DNA of 64,000 bases from Nymphaea colorata (lineage: Eukaryota > Streptophyta > Magnoliopsida > Nymphaeales > Nymphaeaceae), in contig NC_045149.1 of NCBI RefSeq assembly GCF_008831285.2, positions 18,925,035 through 18,989,034 of the forward strand, written 5' to 3'. The position numbers and the translations under genes are program-made. The notes beneath the pieces are model-generated. The model was not told the DNA's origin, made no database searches, and was given only the letters and a program-made list of their open reading frames with translations. Positions 49,774-61,284 of the stretch are shown piece by piece. Numbering within the stretch: the first letter of the stretch is position 1; every line of letters begins with the position of its first letter.

Positions 49774-50092
49774 TGACAGAAGTGATAAGGTCAAAGACTC
49801 AAAGATATGCCAACCAGCAGATAAAATCAATCAAGGAAAGAAGATCAGAGGAGGATCTCTCACTAGCGAAGGAGAAGATCAAGGCCGCAAGCAACTCAGC
49901 ACAAATGAGGAAAATCTAACAGGTTGCCTTTATCCAAGAGAGAATCATGGAAATAACCGTTGTAATCCTAATGTCTCTCGTATATCTCTGTATAAATACT
50001 GGAGCTAGAGAAAGACATTAAAACATGAAAAACAGAGCAAGCAGCTAGTGCTCTTTACTTGTGGATGTAAGTCATCATTAGACTGAACCACG
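49755..50092 (+). repeat. Probable 3' LTR of the copia element
   Basis: A purine tract GAGGAGGG precedes TGTTCATAGG at 49755, as expected for a polypurine tract followed by an LTR. TATAAATACTGG lies at 49991. A plausible end is TGAACCA at about 50084-50090. R copy 3 starts soon after, at 50112. No matching 5' LTR was found in the window, so the exact ends are estimates. Confidence 0.6.
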
Positions 50093-50111
50093 TTAAACCA
50101 TGTTTTTTTTT

Positions 50112-51090
50112 TACAAAAATTACTGGGTATTGCACTAATCACTCTGTTGTACTTCTGTTAGTGCCTATGATTTGAGAAAAAATTCTGTAGCTTAAAAAAT
50201 TTCTGTAGCTTAGTGTTGATGCAGGTTCATGAAAGTCGACGGTCTTTTAGCTACTTAGGTGATTAGATCATTGCTGGATTGCTTCACTTAGTTATTGAAA
50301 CCATTTAATCTTTCATACAGTCTTATTGTGGTGGAACTGCCAATGGTTGCTTTGGAAAAGTAAGTCTGACACTACACTGGTTGAAAAAGAAAAGCCAACT
50401 ACAAATTTTCTACTAATACCAACGATCTTTAAACACCTAAAGCTACAACAGCTGCCATATTAAGGCACTAAAAGGCACCATGACTGCACAAATTAACAAA
50501 TGTTGATATGCTAGGTACTTTGTCTGAGGTGATTTGGACAACCCATCTCCCATAAGCATATGCAAAACATGTATGTGCCAGAATAGCTCAATGAATGGGA
50601 GAGTATCCATGGGTCTGGTTGGCAAACAATCAAATTTGTGGTTTGGTGATTTGTCAAGAGTTGCTCTGAAAATGATTTATCGATTGGCGATGGCCTCACT
50701 TGTTTTGTCTCATTTGTGTGTGAGAAACAGGCGTAATTGGCCTCAGTTTATTGCAAGATTCGAATGGGAATTGTCAAAGCTTTGATTAGCTCCACCAAGT
50801 GAAAGTCTTAAATTAGGGTTGCAAGTTTCCTCAATTACAGTAACATAGGCGACTACGATTTAGAAGCATGAACTCATAAGCTTGGAGTTGATAGAATGTG
50901 AATGGTAACTGTCAAAGCTTGGTTAGCTCTGCCATGTTAGACTCTTGATTTAGAGTTGCATGTTGTGTGAGTTACAATAACTTATACAGTTATGATTTAG
51001 AAGCATGTATTCATAAGTGCAGTTGAGAGAATCTAAAATTTTAGAACTTACAATTTGGATTGGTGGCTGAGAGCTATATTTGCTTTTGCT
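50112..51090 (+). repeat. R repeat copy 3 (5' third only)
   Basis: Collinear with copy 1 from AATTACTGGG to GAGAGCTATATTTGC, including GATGCAGGTTC, CACTTAGTTATTGAAACC and GAGAAACAGGCGTAA. It is cut off by palindrome 5 at TTTTGCT/GTATATC, where copy 1 continues with GATTTAG. Confidence 0.85.
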
Positions 51091-52240
51091 GTATATCAAC
51101 TATTACTTGATGGACTGTATTTTGACTAAAAACTACTGTTTTTTGTTTTTGAAAAGCAATTATACTCAATTTTTAGGAGGAGTATTCCATCACCTGAATG
51201 AGAACCTAAGCCCTTCTCCACCACCCTGCTTCTTTTTCTTACCTACATGTTGTAGGGTTGCATTCGTGTCTAGTACAAAGCCCTTGATACATGTTAATTA
51301 ATATATTAGTTCCATCTGTTGGCATAAAAGAGGGGGATGTTCATTCTTAATCAAATTCCAACTGTCTACCAGCCACTTATCTAAGCTAGTGCACCAACTC
51401 CCCTCAAGGCAACACTTAATTGGATAATAATTAAAGAAATATAAGAAAAATAAAAAAATAAAGTATTTTTAGTCATTTTCTTGCCAACCACACCAGAGAT
51501 GATAGCTTCACTATTGCTATTCATCAAAGCTATCTACTTTTGTAGATGTTGTTTGGCTTAAAATGGACAAAGTTTGTAGTTTTACATAAAATGGAAAAGA
51601 ATCAGCCATAAAATGACCAGTATGGGTAGGCAGCCTTTATTTTAAAAACAATAAACAGTAGCTTTGTTTGAGTTAAGTATATCCATTTTAGCCATAAAAT
51701 ATAGGCTGCCTACCCATACTGGTCATTTGGTCATTTTATGGCTGATTCTTTTCCATTTTATGTAAAACTACAAACTTTGTCCATTTTAAGCCAAACAACA
51801 TCTACTAAAGTAGATAGCTTTGATGAATAGCAATAGTGAAGCTATCTTCTCTGGTGTGGTTGATTGGAAAATGAGTAAAAGTACTTTTTTTTTTCTTATA
51901 TTTCTTTAATTATTAACCAATTAAGTGTTTCCTTGATGGGAGTTGGTGCAGTAGCTTAGATAAGTGGCTGATAGACAGTTGGAATTTGATTAAGAATGAA
52001 CATCCCCCATGCCAACAGATGGAACTAATATATTAATTGACATGTATCAAGGGCTCTGTACTAGACACAAATGCAGCCCTACAACCTGTAGGCAAGGAAA
52101 AGAAGCAGGGTGGTGGAGAAGGGCTTAGGTTCTCTTTCAGGTGATGGAATACTCCTAAAAATTGAGTATAATTGCTTTTTAAAAACAAAAAATAGTAGCT
52201 TTTAGTCAAAATAGAGTCAATCAAGTAATAGTTGATATAC
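51091..52240. repeat. Palindrome 5, about 1.15 kb
   Basis: The arms start GTATATCAAC and end GTTGATATAC. The centre is near 51667, with AGGCTGCCTACCCATACTGG on the right and its complement on the left. Both arms hold the same open frame of about 70 codons in opposite orientations (KSNYTQFLG, ENLSPSPPPCFF), which is unlikely to be a protein gene. Confidence 0.92.
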
Positions 52241-52264
52241 ATCATAAAAAGCAATTATACTCAA

Positions 52265-52370
52265 TTTTTAGGTGGCAAACACCCTTTAACTGCAGATGTT
52301 TGAGTTGAGTATAATTGTTTTTTATAGTTGAGTTGAGTTAAAGGGTGGTGACCTGTTTGCCACCTAAAAA
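52265..52370. repeat. Small inverted repeat, about 105 bp
   Basis: TTTTTAGGTGGCAAACACCC and AACT on the left pair with AGTTAAAGGG and TTTGCCACCTAAAAA on the right. It abuts palindrome 5 and shares the word GCAATTATACTCAATTTTT with it. Confidence 0.8.
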
Positions 52371-52499
52371 TCCACCTAAAAAGTCTGGTGGATTTCAAGA
52401 TTCAGTTTGTGTTTTCGTGTAAGAACTCATGTTCTGTTTCATTAATTGTATCACTTTTTTGTGTCATAAATGCGATTGTTGTCACACAATTATTCTGCT

Positions 52500-52622
52500 G
52501 ATCAACTGATAAGATCATGAAGTAGGTGATGGATACACACTTGGTGTACCATATAAAGAGGAAAGATGTGTCTTGTTTGAACTTTGTCCATACTTAGAAT
52601 GCTGGACGCCACCCACAAATTC
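52500..52622 (+). repeat. Module N copy 1
   Basis: ATCAACTGATAAGATCATGA, GGTGATGGATACA, ATAAAGAGGAAAGAT and TACTTAGAATGCTG are repeated in the same order at 61168-61280. In both places a minus-strand R fragment follows. Confidence 0.75.
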
Positions 52623-52959
52623 TTGTCGATCCGATCCGATTCTCACAAGAAATGTATGAAGGATGGCCAACTGTAGATTTAAATATTGAAATACCTAAAT
52701 TATTATAGGACCCACACTTCCTTGTGTGTGTCTGTACGTGCACACTCACATGTGGATGTGTTTCCAATGTATGCAAGCTTGGGTTATATAGAGATCCCTA
52801 GCAGTTTATTAAAAGCTAGTTAATGTAGTAAACGTAATTCAAATACGTTTGTCAAGTAACTAACTCAGGTCATTTATCTTTTAGCAATGTTCATAGCTAA
52901 TCAATATTTATTTTCTCTTGCATATGCCTTGCCCGCGTATACATTTTTTATGCTCTGCA

Positions 52960-54420
52960 GAAATCAACATTAAAACGAGAGAAAATAAAGCAGCCGAGTA
53001 CCCTCTCCAACAATAGTTAATCTAAATTCATATTGGGCACCCCAAGCAATTACTTAACCTCAAATTCTTTGACATTTATAGTTAAGTTAAGGTCAAAACT
53101 GAAATCTTTAGTTTGTTAAACACCGAATTTAGCTACAAAATCCCTCCCATAACAACGATGTTATGGAACATCAATGTAAACATTTGTGCCTAACTAATTT
53201 AACTCCATTATGCTAAGTGAAGTTAGGGTTTTTCAAAAAGAAATGGCCTACTTAACATGTTTCACTTAACTTTTAACTAGGTATGTTGTGTGCAACATCT
53301 GTATAGATCCACAAGTGCAACAATTAAAATAATGTGCCAATGCATGCATAATGAGCTGAAATATACAATAATTTAGAGGAAACTATATGCACATGCAAGA
53401 AATATAATATGGTCTATAACATAAGGAAAGCAAAAGCAAGATCAAAACTCAAAAAAGTAAAAACAAAAAACAAAAAAGGAATAAAGCCAAGCTGCTAAGA
53501 GGCCTTTCTTCACCAAAGACAGAGCATGATCTGGGTTTTTTCCCATCTCTCTTTGCCCTAGAATTTGTGTCTTGACCTCCCACAACTCATTTCTATTTAT
53601 AGCTGCAGAGAGGGAAGAATTTTCCCTCCACAATAAATACAGGACTAAATTTTGCATGAGAAATAGTGTCACACACTAGACCCTAATTTGCATCAAAGCT
53701 TAGGTGAATGTGACACATACCAGCTACATTTCATGAAGTACCTGACATTTTAAGCAAATTTTTGCTAGAAAACATGATTTAATTGATCAGAACTGATGTC
53801 TAAATTGAATCCATCTTTTACATTTGAAATCTGAATCTAACCCAAATCCAACTTTTATATTCAAAATCTTATCAGACAATAAACATAAAATATCTGAAAT
53901 TATATATTTAAATTGAAATTTGATAAGAACTTTGTCTATGCATGCAATATTTCTATTAATATTGCTTCATCCAGACCACATCAATATCGACTCAGGATAT
54001 ATTAATAAAATAACAAAAATGTCGCTCTCTATTTCATTTTGTGGTTGATATGGCAGGATACAGTTTCAGCCTATGCATCAATTTTTAAGGATCCCAATGA
54101 GATTTGGAACCCAAAGTGATTCAAAATCCAATACCTAGATGCATTTGACTTTTTGGGACAAATATTCTATTATATAGAGCCATGATTGGTTACTCTCATT
54201 TATTTTGTATAAATTTCTTCAAAATCCTTGATCTAAGCCTCTTGAAAATATATATAAGTGCCAAAATTCCACCTGCACAGCATAGAAAACACCATATATT
54301 TGAAACTCTTTCTCTCTTAAAATTTTGGACAGTTTCACTGTTGACTTAAATGATAGTAGATCAGCGTTAAGTTAAACCAAATTTGCTAATGCTTGGTTTC
54401 AAATGAATCAGCAAACTCCA
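52960..54420 (-). repeat. R repeat copy 6 (minus strand)
   Basis: Reverse-complement collinear with copy 1 from its right end (AAAGCAGCCGAGTACCCTCT near 52990) to TTGCTAATGCTTGG. An intact CTATTTATAG (TATAAATAG in reverse) lies at about 53590. It is followed by module M, exactly as in copy 5. Confidence 0.82.
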
Positions 54421-54765
54421 CTCTCTCACTCCCTTTTTTTCTTTTTGGAAAAAATTGTCTCCACAATATAGGCCTAAACAATAGGTATGAACCATTTAGT
54501 ATAGTTAGAAAAGATAAACATGGCATTAAAAAATTAAAGAAACAGTTGAGACCTGCAAAGATCCTATGGCAATTTACCGAGGCATTCTAATTCCACTGAA
54601 TGGCCAAAAAATCAAGTTTCAACGTATCAACCTACCACTGTCTCTTTCACCCATGCAGCTCATCTGAAGAATCAACACAAAGCTTCAGAAGTGTAGGAAT
54701 TACAGCTTACAGTAAACTGTAGTTATAAAGTCTGGGTGTGACTTGTATGTACCCTTTAAGAGTAT
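54397..54765 (+). repeat. Module M copy 2
   Basis: Matches 44438-44810 with scattered substitutions. It joins R copy 6 in the same way that module M copy 1 joins R copy 5, so the two were duplicated as one larger unit. Confidence 0.75.
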
Positions 54766-55350
54766 TCTTTGATTCTGCCACACTCTCAGCAGTTGCCATT
54801 TATAGATGAAGTAGTACACTTCATAACCAGAATCACGAGCTAGAAACAAGCATCAAGATTTTCTGCTGGTGACAATTCAGAAGGGCAACAATTCTTCCAT
54901 CGAGAGTTACATATAAACGAGAGAAAGATCCTTGGTTGTTAAAAATAACTTGCATCTAGTTTTATTTTGGATCACCATTAATTATGACCAAGCCCCATTA
55001 ACAGTTAACCCAAAAATATGAAAATCGAATCATTCAAGTCCTTTCTAACTCAACTCTGACACACTGAAAACCACTCCACTACGCTGGTTACTTTGCTGCT
55101 TCATGTCATGTAAACAAGGGTTGCTATAAAAAGACAACCTATTGAAAATGAAGATAATTAAATGATGCAGAATATGCTGGTGAGAAATTGCGTACCCAGG
55201 TAAGTTCTTCAAGTGCTTCTACTACCCTCGTAGTGGAAAAAGCAAGCTTAAACATTGTGGCTAATTTGGTCAGAGCAGTGATCACTAACCTATGGTCCAA
55301 ACATTGATGAAGAATAAACACGAAAGAAGTGATTTTCGTTACATGATAAT
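54766..55350. other. Unassigned DNA between repeat modules
   Basis: AT-rich sequence with a 60-codon minus-strand frame of no recognised family. I see no gene, and no match to the R family. Confidence 0.4.
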
Positions 55351-55354
55351 AATG

Positions 55355-56334
55355 GTGGTATGGAGTAATATTTGCCTAAAACTAAATTCGATTGGATGCC
55401 ATTTTTCCTAAATGTGAATGCAATTTCTTAACCGGACGTTAAATTTATTTTTCCATATTGGATTTTTTTTCTCATTTCTTTGAGAAAACCTAGTTTTTAA
55501 GGACAACTAGTACAGCGGTATCGTGGTTCTTGTTCTTGATTTTTTTTTTTTTTTTGTGTTTGAATGGTTACTGAAACTGCCACACAAAAATGGATCAATT
55601 TCTTGTGCATCACATTTATTCAATTGCTTAGGTTAGAAATATGATGACCGGTAAATAGCCAATTCTAGCCGCGATCCAGAACTTGACCTAATCTAGATCC
55701 AAATTTGAATGGTTTCCAACTTCGAACCCATGCAGCGAGTTGGTTCAATTACCCAATCACGCTTTCAGCTGAGTTACAATTAGCTTGTGGATGGTCATTT
55801 TTTTCCATCATCTCATGTTTGAATCCCTAAATGGCACCTCTTAGTTTGTTTATTATTGAGCAAAATGATGCAATTTTAAGTTGATATGCTTTCTTTTAAA
55901 TGAACAAATCAGCACAATGTTAACTTAACATTGAACAATGTAAAAAATATTGACTTGGGTCAAAAAGATGTTCTGTATATGAGCATCTTCAAACGGGGCT
56001 TATTGCTATTGATTCGATGATCCCCATAGGACACAAGAATTAATGATTGGAGACAGACAGACCGGTAAAACAACAGTAGCTACAGATTCTATTCTCAATC
56101 AAAAAAATCAAAATGTAATATGTGTTTATGTATCTATTGGTCAAAAAGCATCTTTCAAAACTCTGGTTACAAAAGGAAAAAAAAAACATCTAATTGAGAG
56201 TTTGACAACACTTTGCCTGCCACTGCCCCTTACTTTTATTATTAAACTAGCATTAGCAAATTTGTTTAACTTAAAGCTGATCTACCGTCATTTAAGTTAA
56301 ACAGTGAAACTGTCCAAAATTTTAAGAGAGAGGG

Positions 56335-56384
<50 letters not shown>

Positions 56385-57500
56385 AATATATGGTGTTTTC
56401 TTGGCATTTGAATATCTTTTCAAGAGACTTAAATCAAGGATATTGAAGACATCTATACAAAATAAATGAGAGTAACCAATCATGGCCGTATATAATAGAA
56501 TATTTGTCCCAAAAAGTCAAATGGATCTAGGTATTGGATTTTGAATCACTTTGGGTTCTAAATCTCATTGGGATCCTTAAAAATTGATGCATAGGCTGAA
56601 ATTGTATCCTGCCATATCAACCACAAAATGAAATGGAGAGCGATATTTTTGTTAATTTATTAATATATCATGAATCCATATTTTATGTGGTCTGGATGAA
56701 AAAATATTGATAGAAATATTGTATGTATAGACAAAGTTCTTATCAAATTTCAATTTAAATATATAATTTCAGATATTTTATCTTTATTATCTGATAAGAT
56801 TTTGAATATAAAAGTTGGATTTGGGTTAGATTCAGATTTCAAATGTAAAAGATTGATTCAATTAGATATCAGTTCTGATCAATTAAATCATGTTTTCTAG
56901 CAAAAATTTGCTTAAAATGTCAAGTACTTCATGAAATATAGCTGGTATGTTCCACATTCACCTAACCTTTGATGTGAATTAGGGTCAAGTGTGTCACACG
57001 ATTTCCCATGCAAAATTTAGTCCTGTATTTATTGTGGAGGGAAAGTTCTTCTCTCTCAGCAGCTATAAATAGAGATGACTTGTGGGAGGTCGGGGCACAA
57101 ATTCTAGGGCAAAGAGAGTTGGGAAGAAAACCCAAATCATGCTCTGTCTTTGGTGAAGGAAGGCCTCTTGGAGTTATGATCTTGCTTTTGCTTCGCTATA
57201 GACTACATTATATTTCTTGCATGTGCATATAGTTTCCTTTAAATTATTGTATATTTCAGCTCATTAGGCATGCATTGACACATTATTTTAATTGTTGCAC
57301 TTGTGGATCTTTACAGATGTTGCACACAACAAACCTAGTCAAAAGTCAAGTGAAACATGTTAAGCAGCTTATTTTTTTTTTAAAAACCCCAATTTCACTT
57401 GGCATTTGATTGGATACACTTTAGAACCCAATATTTCAAAATGGATTTAAATTAGTTAGGCACAAATGTTTACATTGATGTTCCATAACTTCGTTGTTAC
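55355..57500 (+). repeat. R repeat copy 7, interrupted by plastid DNA
   Basis: Collinear with copy 1 from about its 34215 equivalent (TTTGCCTAAAACTAAATTCG) to about its 36110 (CCATAACTTCGTTGTTA). An atpA fragment interrupts it at 55968-56156. A GA tract of about 45 bp lies at 56338-56382, much longer than in other copies. TATAAATAGAG lies at about 57064. The right end passes directly into R copy 8. Confidence 0.83.
55968..56156 (+). pseudogene. atpA: Plastid atpA fragment in the nucleus (NUPT)
   Basis: Translated in pieces it gives [20 protein letters not shown], then, after a frameshift, [20 protein letters not shown] and [15 protein letters not shown]. This is the nucleotide-binding region of the plastid ATP synthase alpha subunit; the Walker A box GDRQTGKT lies at 56049-56072. 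The frame breaks near 56020, where several bases are missing, and substitutions are scattered, so it is an old, non-functional plastid transfer. Other R copies read GGGTCATAAAAACTCTGG at this point, so the insertion replaced only a few bases. Confidence 0.93.
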
Positions 57501-58497
57501 TTTTTTAAATGGACGATATCCCAAAATTCTTTGTTCATACCTCCTGCAACCAAAATCGAGATATTATGAAAATGCAGGCTCTGTTTAGGGATGTCAAATG
57601 TCTAGTTCGAATGAGATGTACTGTCACTGTATTTGATGCATGGAATGTTCATATATTCGAATTTGGACACAACAAAGAAAAGCCAAACTATATCCAAATC
57701 AAATTTTCAAAATTCAAAATCTAAGTCTGATTCTCGTCTTACTTTTAAATTCACAACTAAATTCAAATCCACCGTTTAAATGCACAGTCGAATCCAACCA
57801 TATTATGATATGTTAAGAATCAACTTTCAAAATAATGTATGGATATTGGATTCAATATATTTATTTAAAACTGAATCATAATTGAAAAAATATTTGCCTA
57901 AAACTAAATTCGATTGGATGCTATTTTTTCTAAAGGCGAATGCAATTTCTTAATCGAATGTTAGATTTTTTTTTTCTCCTTTCTTTGGGAAAACCTAGTT
58001 TTTAAGGACAAGTAGTACAGCGGAATGGTGCTTCTTGTTCTTGATTCCTTTTTTTTTTTCTTGTGTTTGAATGGTTACTGAAACTGCCACACAAAAATGG
58101 GTCAAATTCTTGTGCATCACATTTATCGAATTGCTTATGTTAGAAATATGATTACCGGTAAATAGTCAATTTTAGCCGCGATCTAGAACTCGACCAAATC
58201 TAGATCCAAATTCAAATAGTTTCCAACTTCGAACCCATGCAGCGAGTTGGTCCAATTACCCAATCACACTTTCAGCTGAGTTACAATTAGCTTGTGGATG
58301 GACATTTTTTCCATCATCTCATGTTTGAATCCCTAAATGAGCAAAATGATACAATGTAAAAATATTTACTTGGGTGCAATATTAACTTAATATTGAACAA
58401 CGTAAAAATATTGACTTGGGTCATAAAAACTCTGGTTAGAAAAGAAAAAAATTCAAATTAAAAGTTTGACAACACTTTGCCTGCCACTGCCCCTTAG
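57495..58497 (+). repeat. R repeat copy 8
   Basis: Collinear with copy 1 from its 33835 equivalent (TTTTTTAAATGGACGATATC) to about its 34850 (CTGCCACTGCCCCTTA). It ends exactly where palindrome 6 begins; in copies 1, 2 and 7 the same words are followed by a T-rich TTTATTATTA block. Confidence 0.83.
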
Positions 58498-59852
58498 TGA
58501 AAATGAAAGTGTTCAATGCGAGACCTAGCAATGGTGGTGTGATTAAAATGCATCGCATCATTGTCTATTAAACGCGCAATTTGGTTTTGAACTGAGTCCT
58601 TACAGTTGTCTATTTCTCGGGTATTATACTCATTTTTTTTCAAATAATACGTGTTTTATGTGACAATTACACTGTCCTTAGTTCAAATTTTGTAATAGAA
58701 AGATGAACTGTAGGACCACGGAGGTCCCGAAGTAGCTTCAAATCATAGGGAAAGGAGAAAGGAGAGTGTCTTTGCCTCTCGTGAACCATAAAAAAAAAAG
58801 AAGATTACTGCACCTCTTCCATGTGATCATCCAATTAGTGATGTATATAGATGAGATACAATAGATTATGGATCGCATCTCAAAGAAATCTAAAGCTCAT
58901 TACTCTTTAGATTTGAATTCGGTATATTGCTTTGGGAACCAAATCCGAATTCGAGTTTCCATCCAACTAAAATCGGAACCGTTTGCATCAGATCAGGATG
59001 GGTCCCTTTTAGCACTGCAACCTCATTGATGCCAAGAGTTGCTTACATCCCCACTTTTGGCGTTGGAGAAGAAACTTTTCGATAGGCGAAACAGAATGCG
59101 GAACTCGAAATTCCAAGTGTTGCGTGCTTCTTAAGTGCATCCAAACAAGTGAACCCTAAAGCCAAATACTTTTAATGTAAAAGCAAAAGAAGCAATGTAA
59201 TAGTGTTCTTGCACCCATTTTCTAGCAGCAGCAGCTATAAGCGCTGGCGGGAGCCTTTTGCTTTTACATTAAAAATATTTGGCTTTAGGGTTCACTTGTT
59301 TGGATGCGGTTAAGAAGCACGCAACACTTGGAATTTCGAGTTCTGCATTCTGTTTCGCCTATCGAAAAGTTTCTTCTCTAACGCCAAAAGTGGGGATGTA
59401 AGCAAATCTTCGCATCAATGAGGTTGCAGTGCTTAAAGGGACCCATCCTGATCTGATGTAAACGGTTCGATTTTAGTTGGATGGAAACTCGAATTCGGAT
59501 CTGGTTCCTAAAGCAATATACCGAACTCAAATCTAAAGAGTAACGAGCTTTAGGTTTCTTTGAGATGCGATCCATAATCTATTGTATCTCATCTATATAC
59601 ATCACTAATTCGATGATCACATGAAAGAGGTGCAGTAATCTTCTCTTCTTTTGATGGTTCACGAGAGGCAAAGACACACTCCTTTCTCCTGTCCCTATGA
59701 TCTGAAGCTACTTCGGGACCTCCGTGGTCCTACAGTTCATCTTTCTATTCGAGTGCCCATTCAGCAAAATAGATCCACAAAATAGACAAGGATGCGGTGC
59801 ATTTTAATCACACCACTATTGCTAGGTCTCGCATTGAACACTTTCATTTTAC
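58498..59852. repeat. Palindrome 6, about 1.35 kb
   Basis: The left arm starts GTGAAAATGAAAGTGTTCAA and the right arm ends GAACACTTTCATTTTAC. Shared internal blocks are GGACCACGGAGGTCCCGAAG, CATAGGGA, GAGGCAAAGACAC and AGTGAACCCTAAAGCC. The spacer is about 50 nt near 59200-59250. The left arm is longer, with a block at about 58570-58680 poorly matched on the right. Confidence 0.9.
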
Positions 59853-61165
59853 TTCTCATGAAGGGTACCCTTCATCTTTTCATGGATGTTTGCTGTCTTT
59901 GTGCTCTTTTTTTTTTTTTTCATTTTGGGTCCGATTCTGCTTTTGGCTTTGCCTTTTACCAACACTTGGTACCCTTCATCCATTTCAACCGGCAGATTTT
60001 TGTTCATTCCTATCTTAAGAAACTGTTTTTTGAAATTCGTTTCTTGTATCTTGAGGAGTTTAGTATGGCCGATTGAGTTTGCATTGGCTAAATCATACAT
60101 GCGCCACAAGAGCGGGAATAGTAGTGTCAAGAGGTGTTTGATTATTTTAGATTTGAAATCCATTGATCGGACAGAGCATGCTTTTGTTGATATAGTAAAA
60201 GATAGATGGTAAAAGTCCATGGTTCATCAAACTAACCGATCTTAGGTCAGACATAAGATTCATATGTAAAATTTTTATTTAATCTTTTTGCCTCGAGAAA
60301 AGGTCTGATTGGAGGGAATGACTGATTTTAAATCTACAGTTCTCAAATCATAAAGATTTTATATGAAAGAATCTGCAAGAAACTTTTAGTGATATAGTCT
60401 CTCAGCCTGAGTGCAGTTTTTCATATACAAAATAGCCCCGTAACTTCGGGAGAAGTGTGCATAAACATTGTACGCTACCATTGCTAGGTTTCGAGATAAT
60501 TAGGTGCTTTTTAAAAAGTTAGTCAGCAAAAAGCAAAAAAAAAACAAAAACAATAAAAACAGATATAAAGTGCTTACATCTAAGTTGCGCATTAATATTT
60601 AATACCTTCCAAGAAAGGTACTGGATTTGGTAAGAGAATGGTATGGGGAACCCTCAATTCTAATTTGAGCATTAATTCCTTGTAGGAAAGATGCTGGCTG
60701 GCCATTTGCTATAATCGAAAGAACAAGCTCTTTCCTTTGTAATTTTTCAATAATGGCTGCATTTTATTAAGATTACTAACCAAGAGTTTGAAGTGAATTT
60801 CTGTTAGCCAGAGAAGTAGAAAATGGTAACAGCAATATTTTTTTATACGCCACCATTCTCACTATGAATACAAGGGTCATCCTTTTTTTTGTAGAGAAAA
60901 TAAAGCAGAAATCAACATTAGAACGAGAGAAATGAAATGTTTGCCTCAGCTATGAGAAATCCTCGAGCAGCCATGGCAAAGATCAGTTCTGCTTCTCTCA
61001 ATCCAAAGCAAAAATGAAAGTGAAGTAAAAAGACGAGAGGATGAACTTGTTTAGTGCATGATGAGGACACGCACGCTACAGTTCAGCTTCATTCATGGCA
61101 CAAAAATCTCTTTATGCAAAAGGTGAAAGGGCAATAGAAGACTAGAAAACATCAAACACAAAAGT
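59853..61165. other. Unassigned intergenic DNA
   Basis: T-rich and A-rich low complexity near 59908-59922 and 60536-60553. Overlapping frames of up to 123 codons occur on both strands at 59792-60220, but none has a recognisable domain. No gene supported. Confidence 0.4.
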
Positions 61166-61167
61166 AT

Positions 61168-61280
61168 CAACTGATAAGATCATGAAGGAGGTGATGGATA
61201 CAAAGTTGGTGTATCATATAAAGAGGAAAGATATGTCATGTTTGAACTTTATCCATACTTAGAATGCTGAACCCCACCCA
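61168..61280 (+). repeat. Module N copy 2
   Basis: Matches 52500-52622 over about 110 bp and is again followed by minus-strand R sequence. Confidence 0.75.
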
Positions 61281-61284
61281 CAAT

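Noticed and set aside
51080-51301. 73-codon frame also present on the opposite strand at 52033-52254
   Set aside because: Both are the same palindrome arm read outward; no family match and a low-complexity Pro/Phe content.
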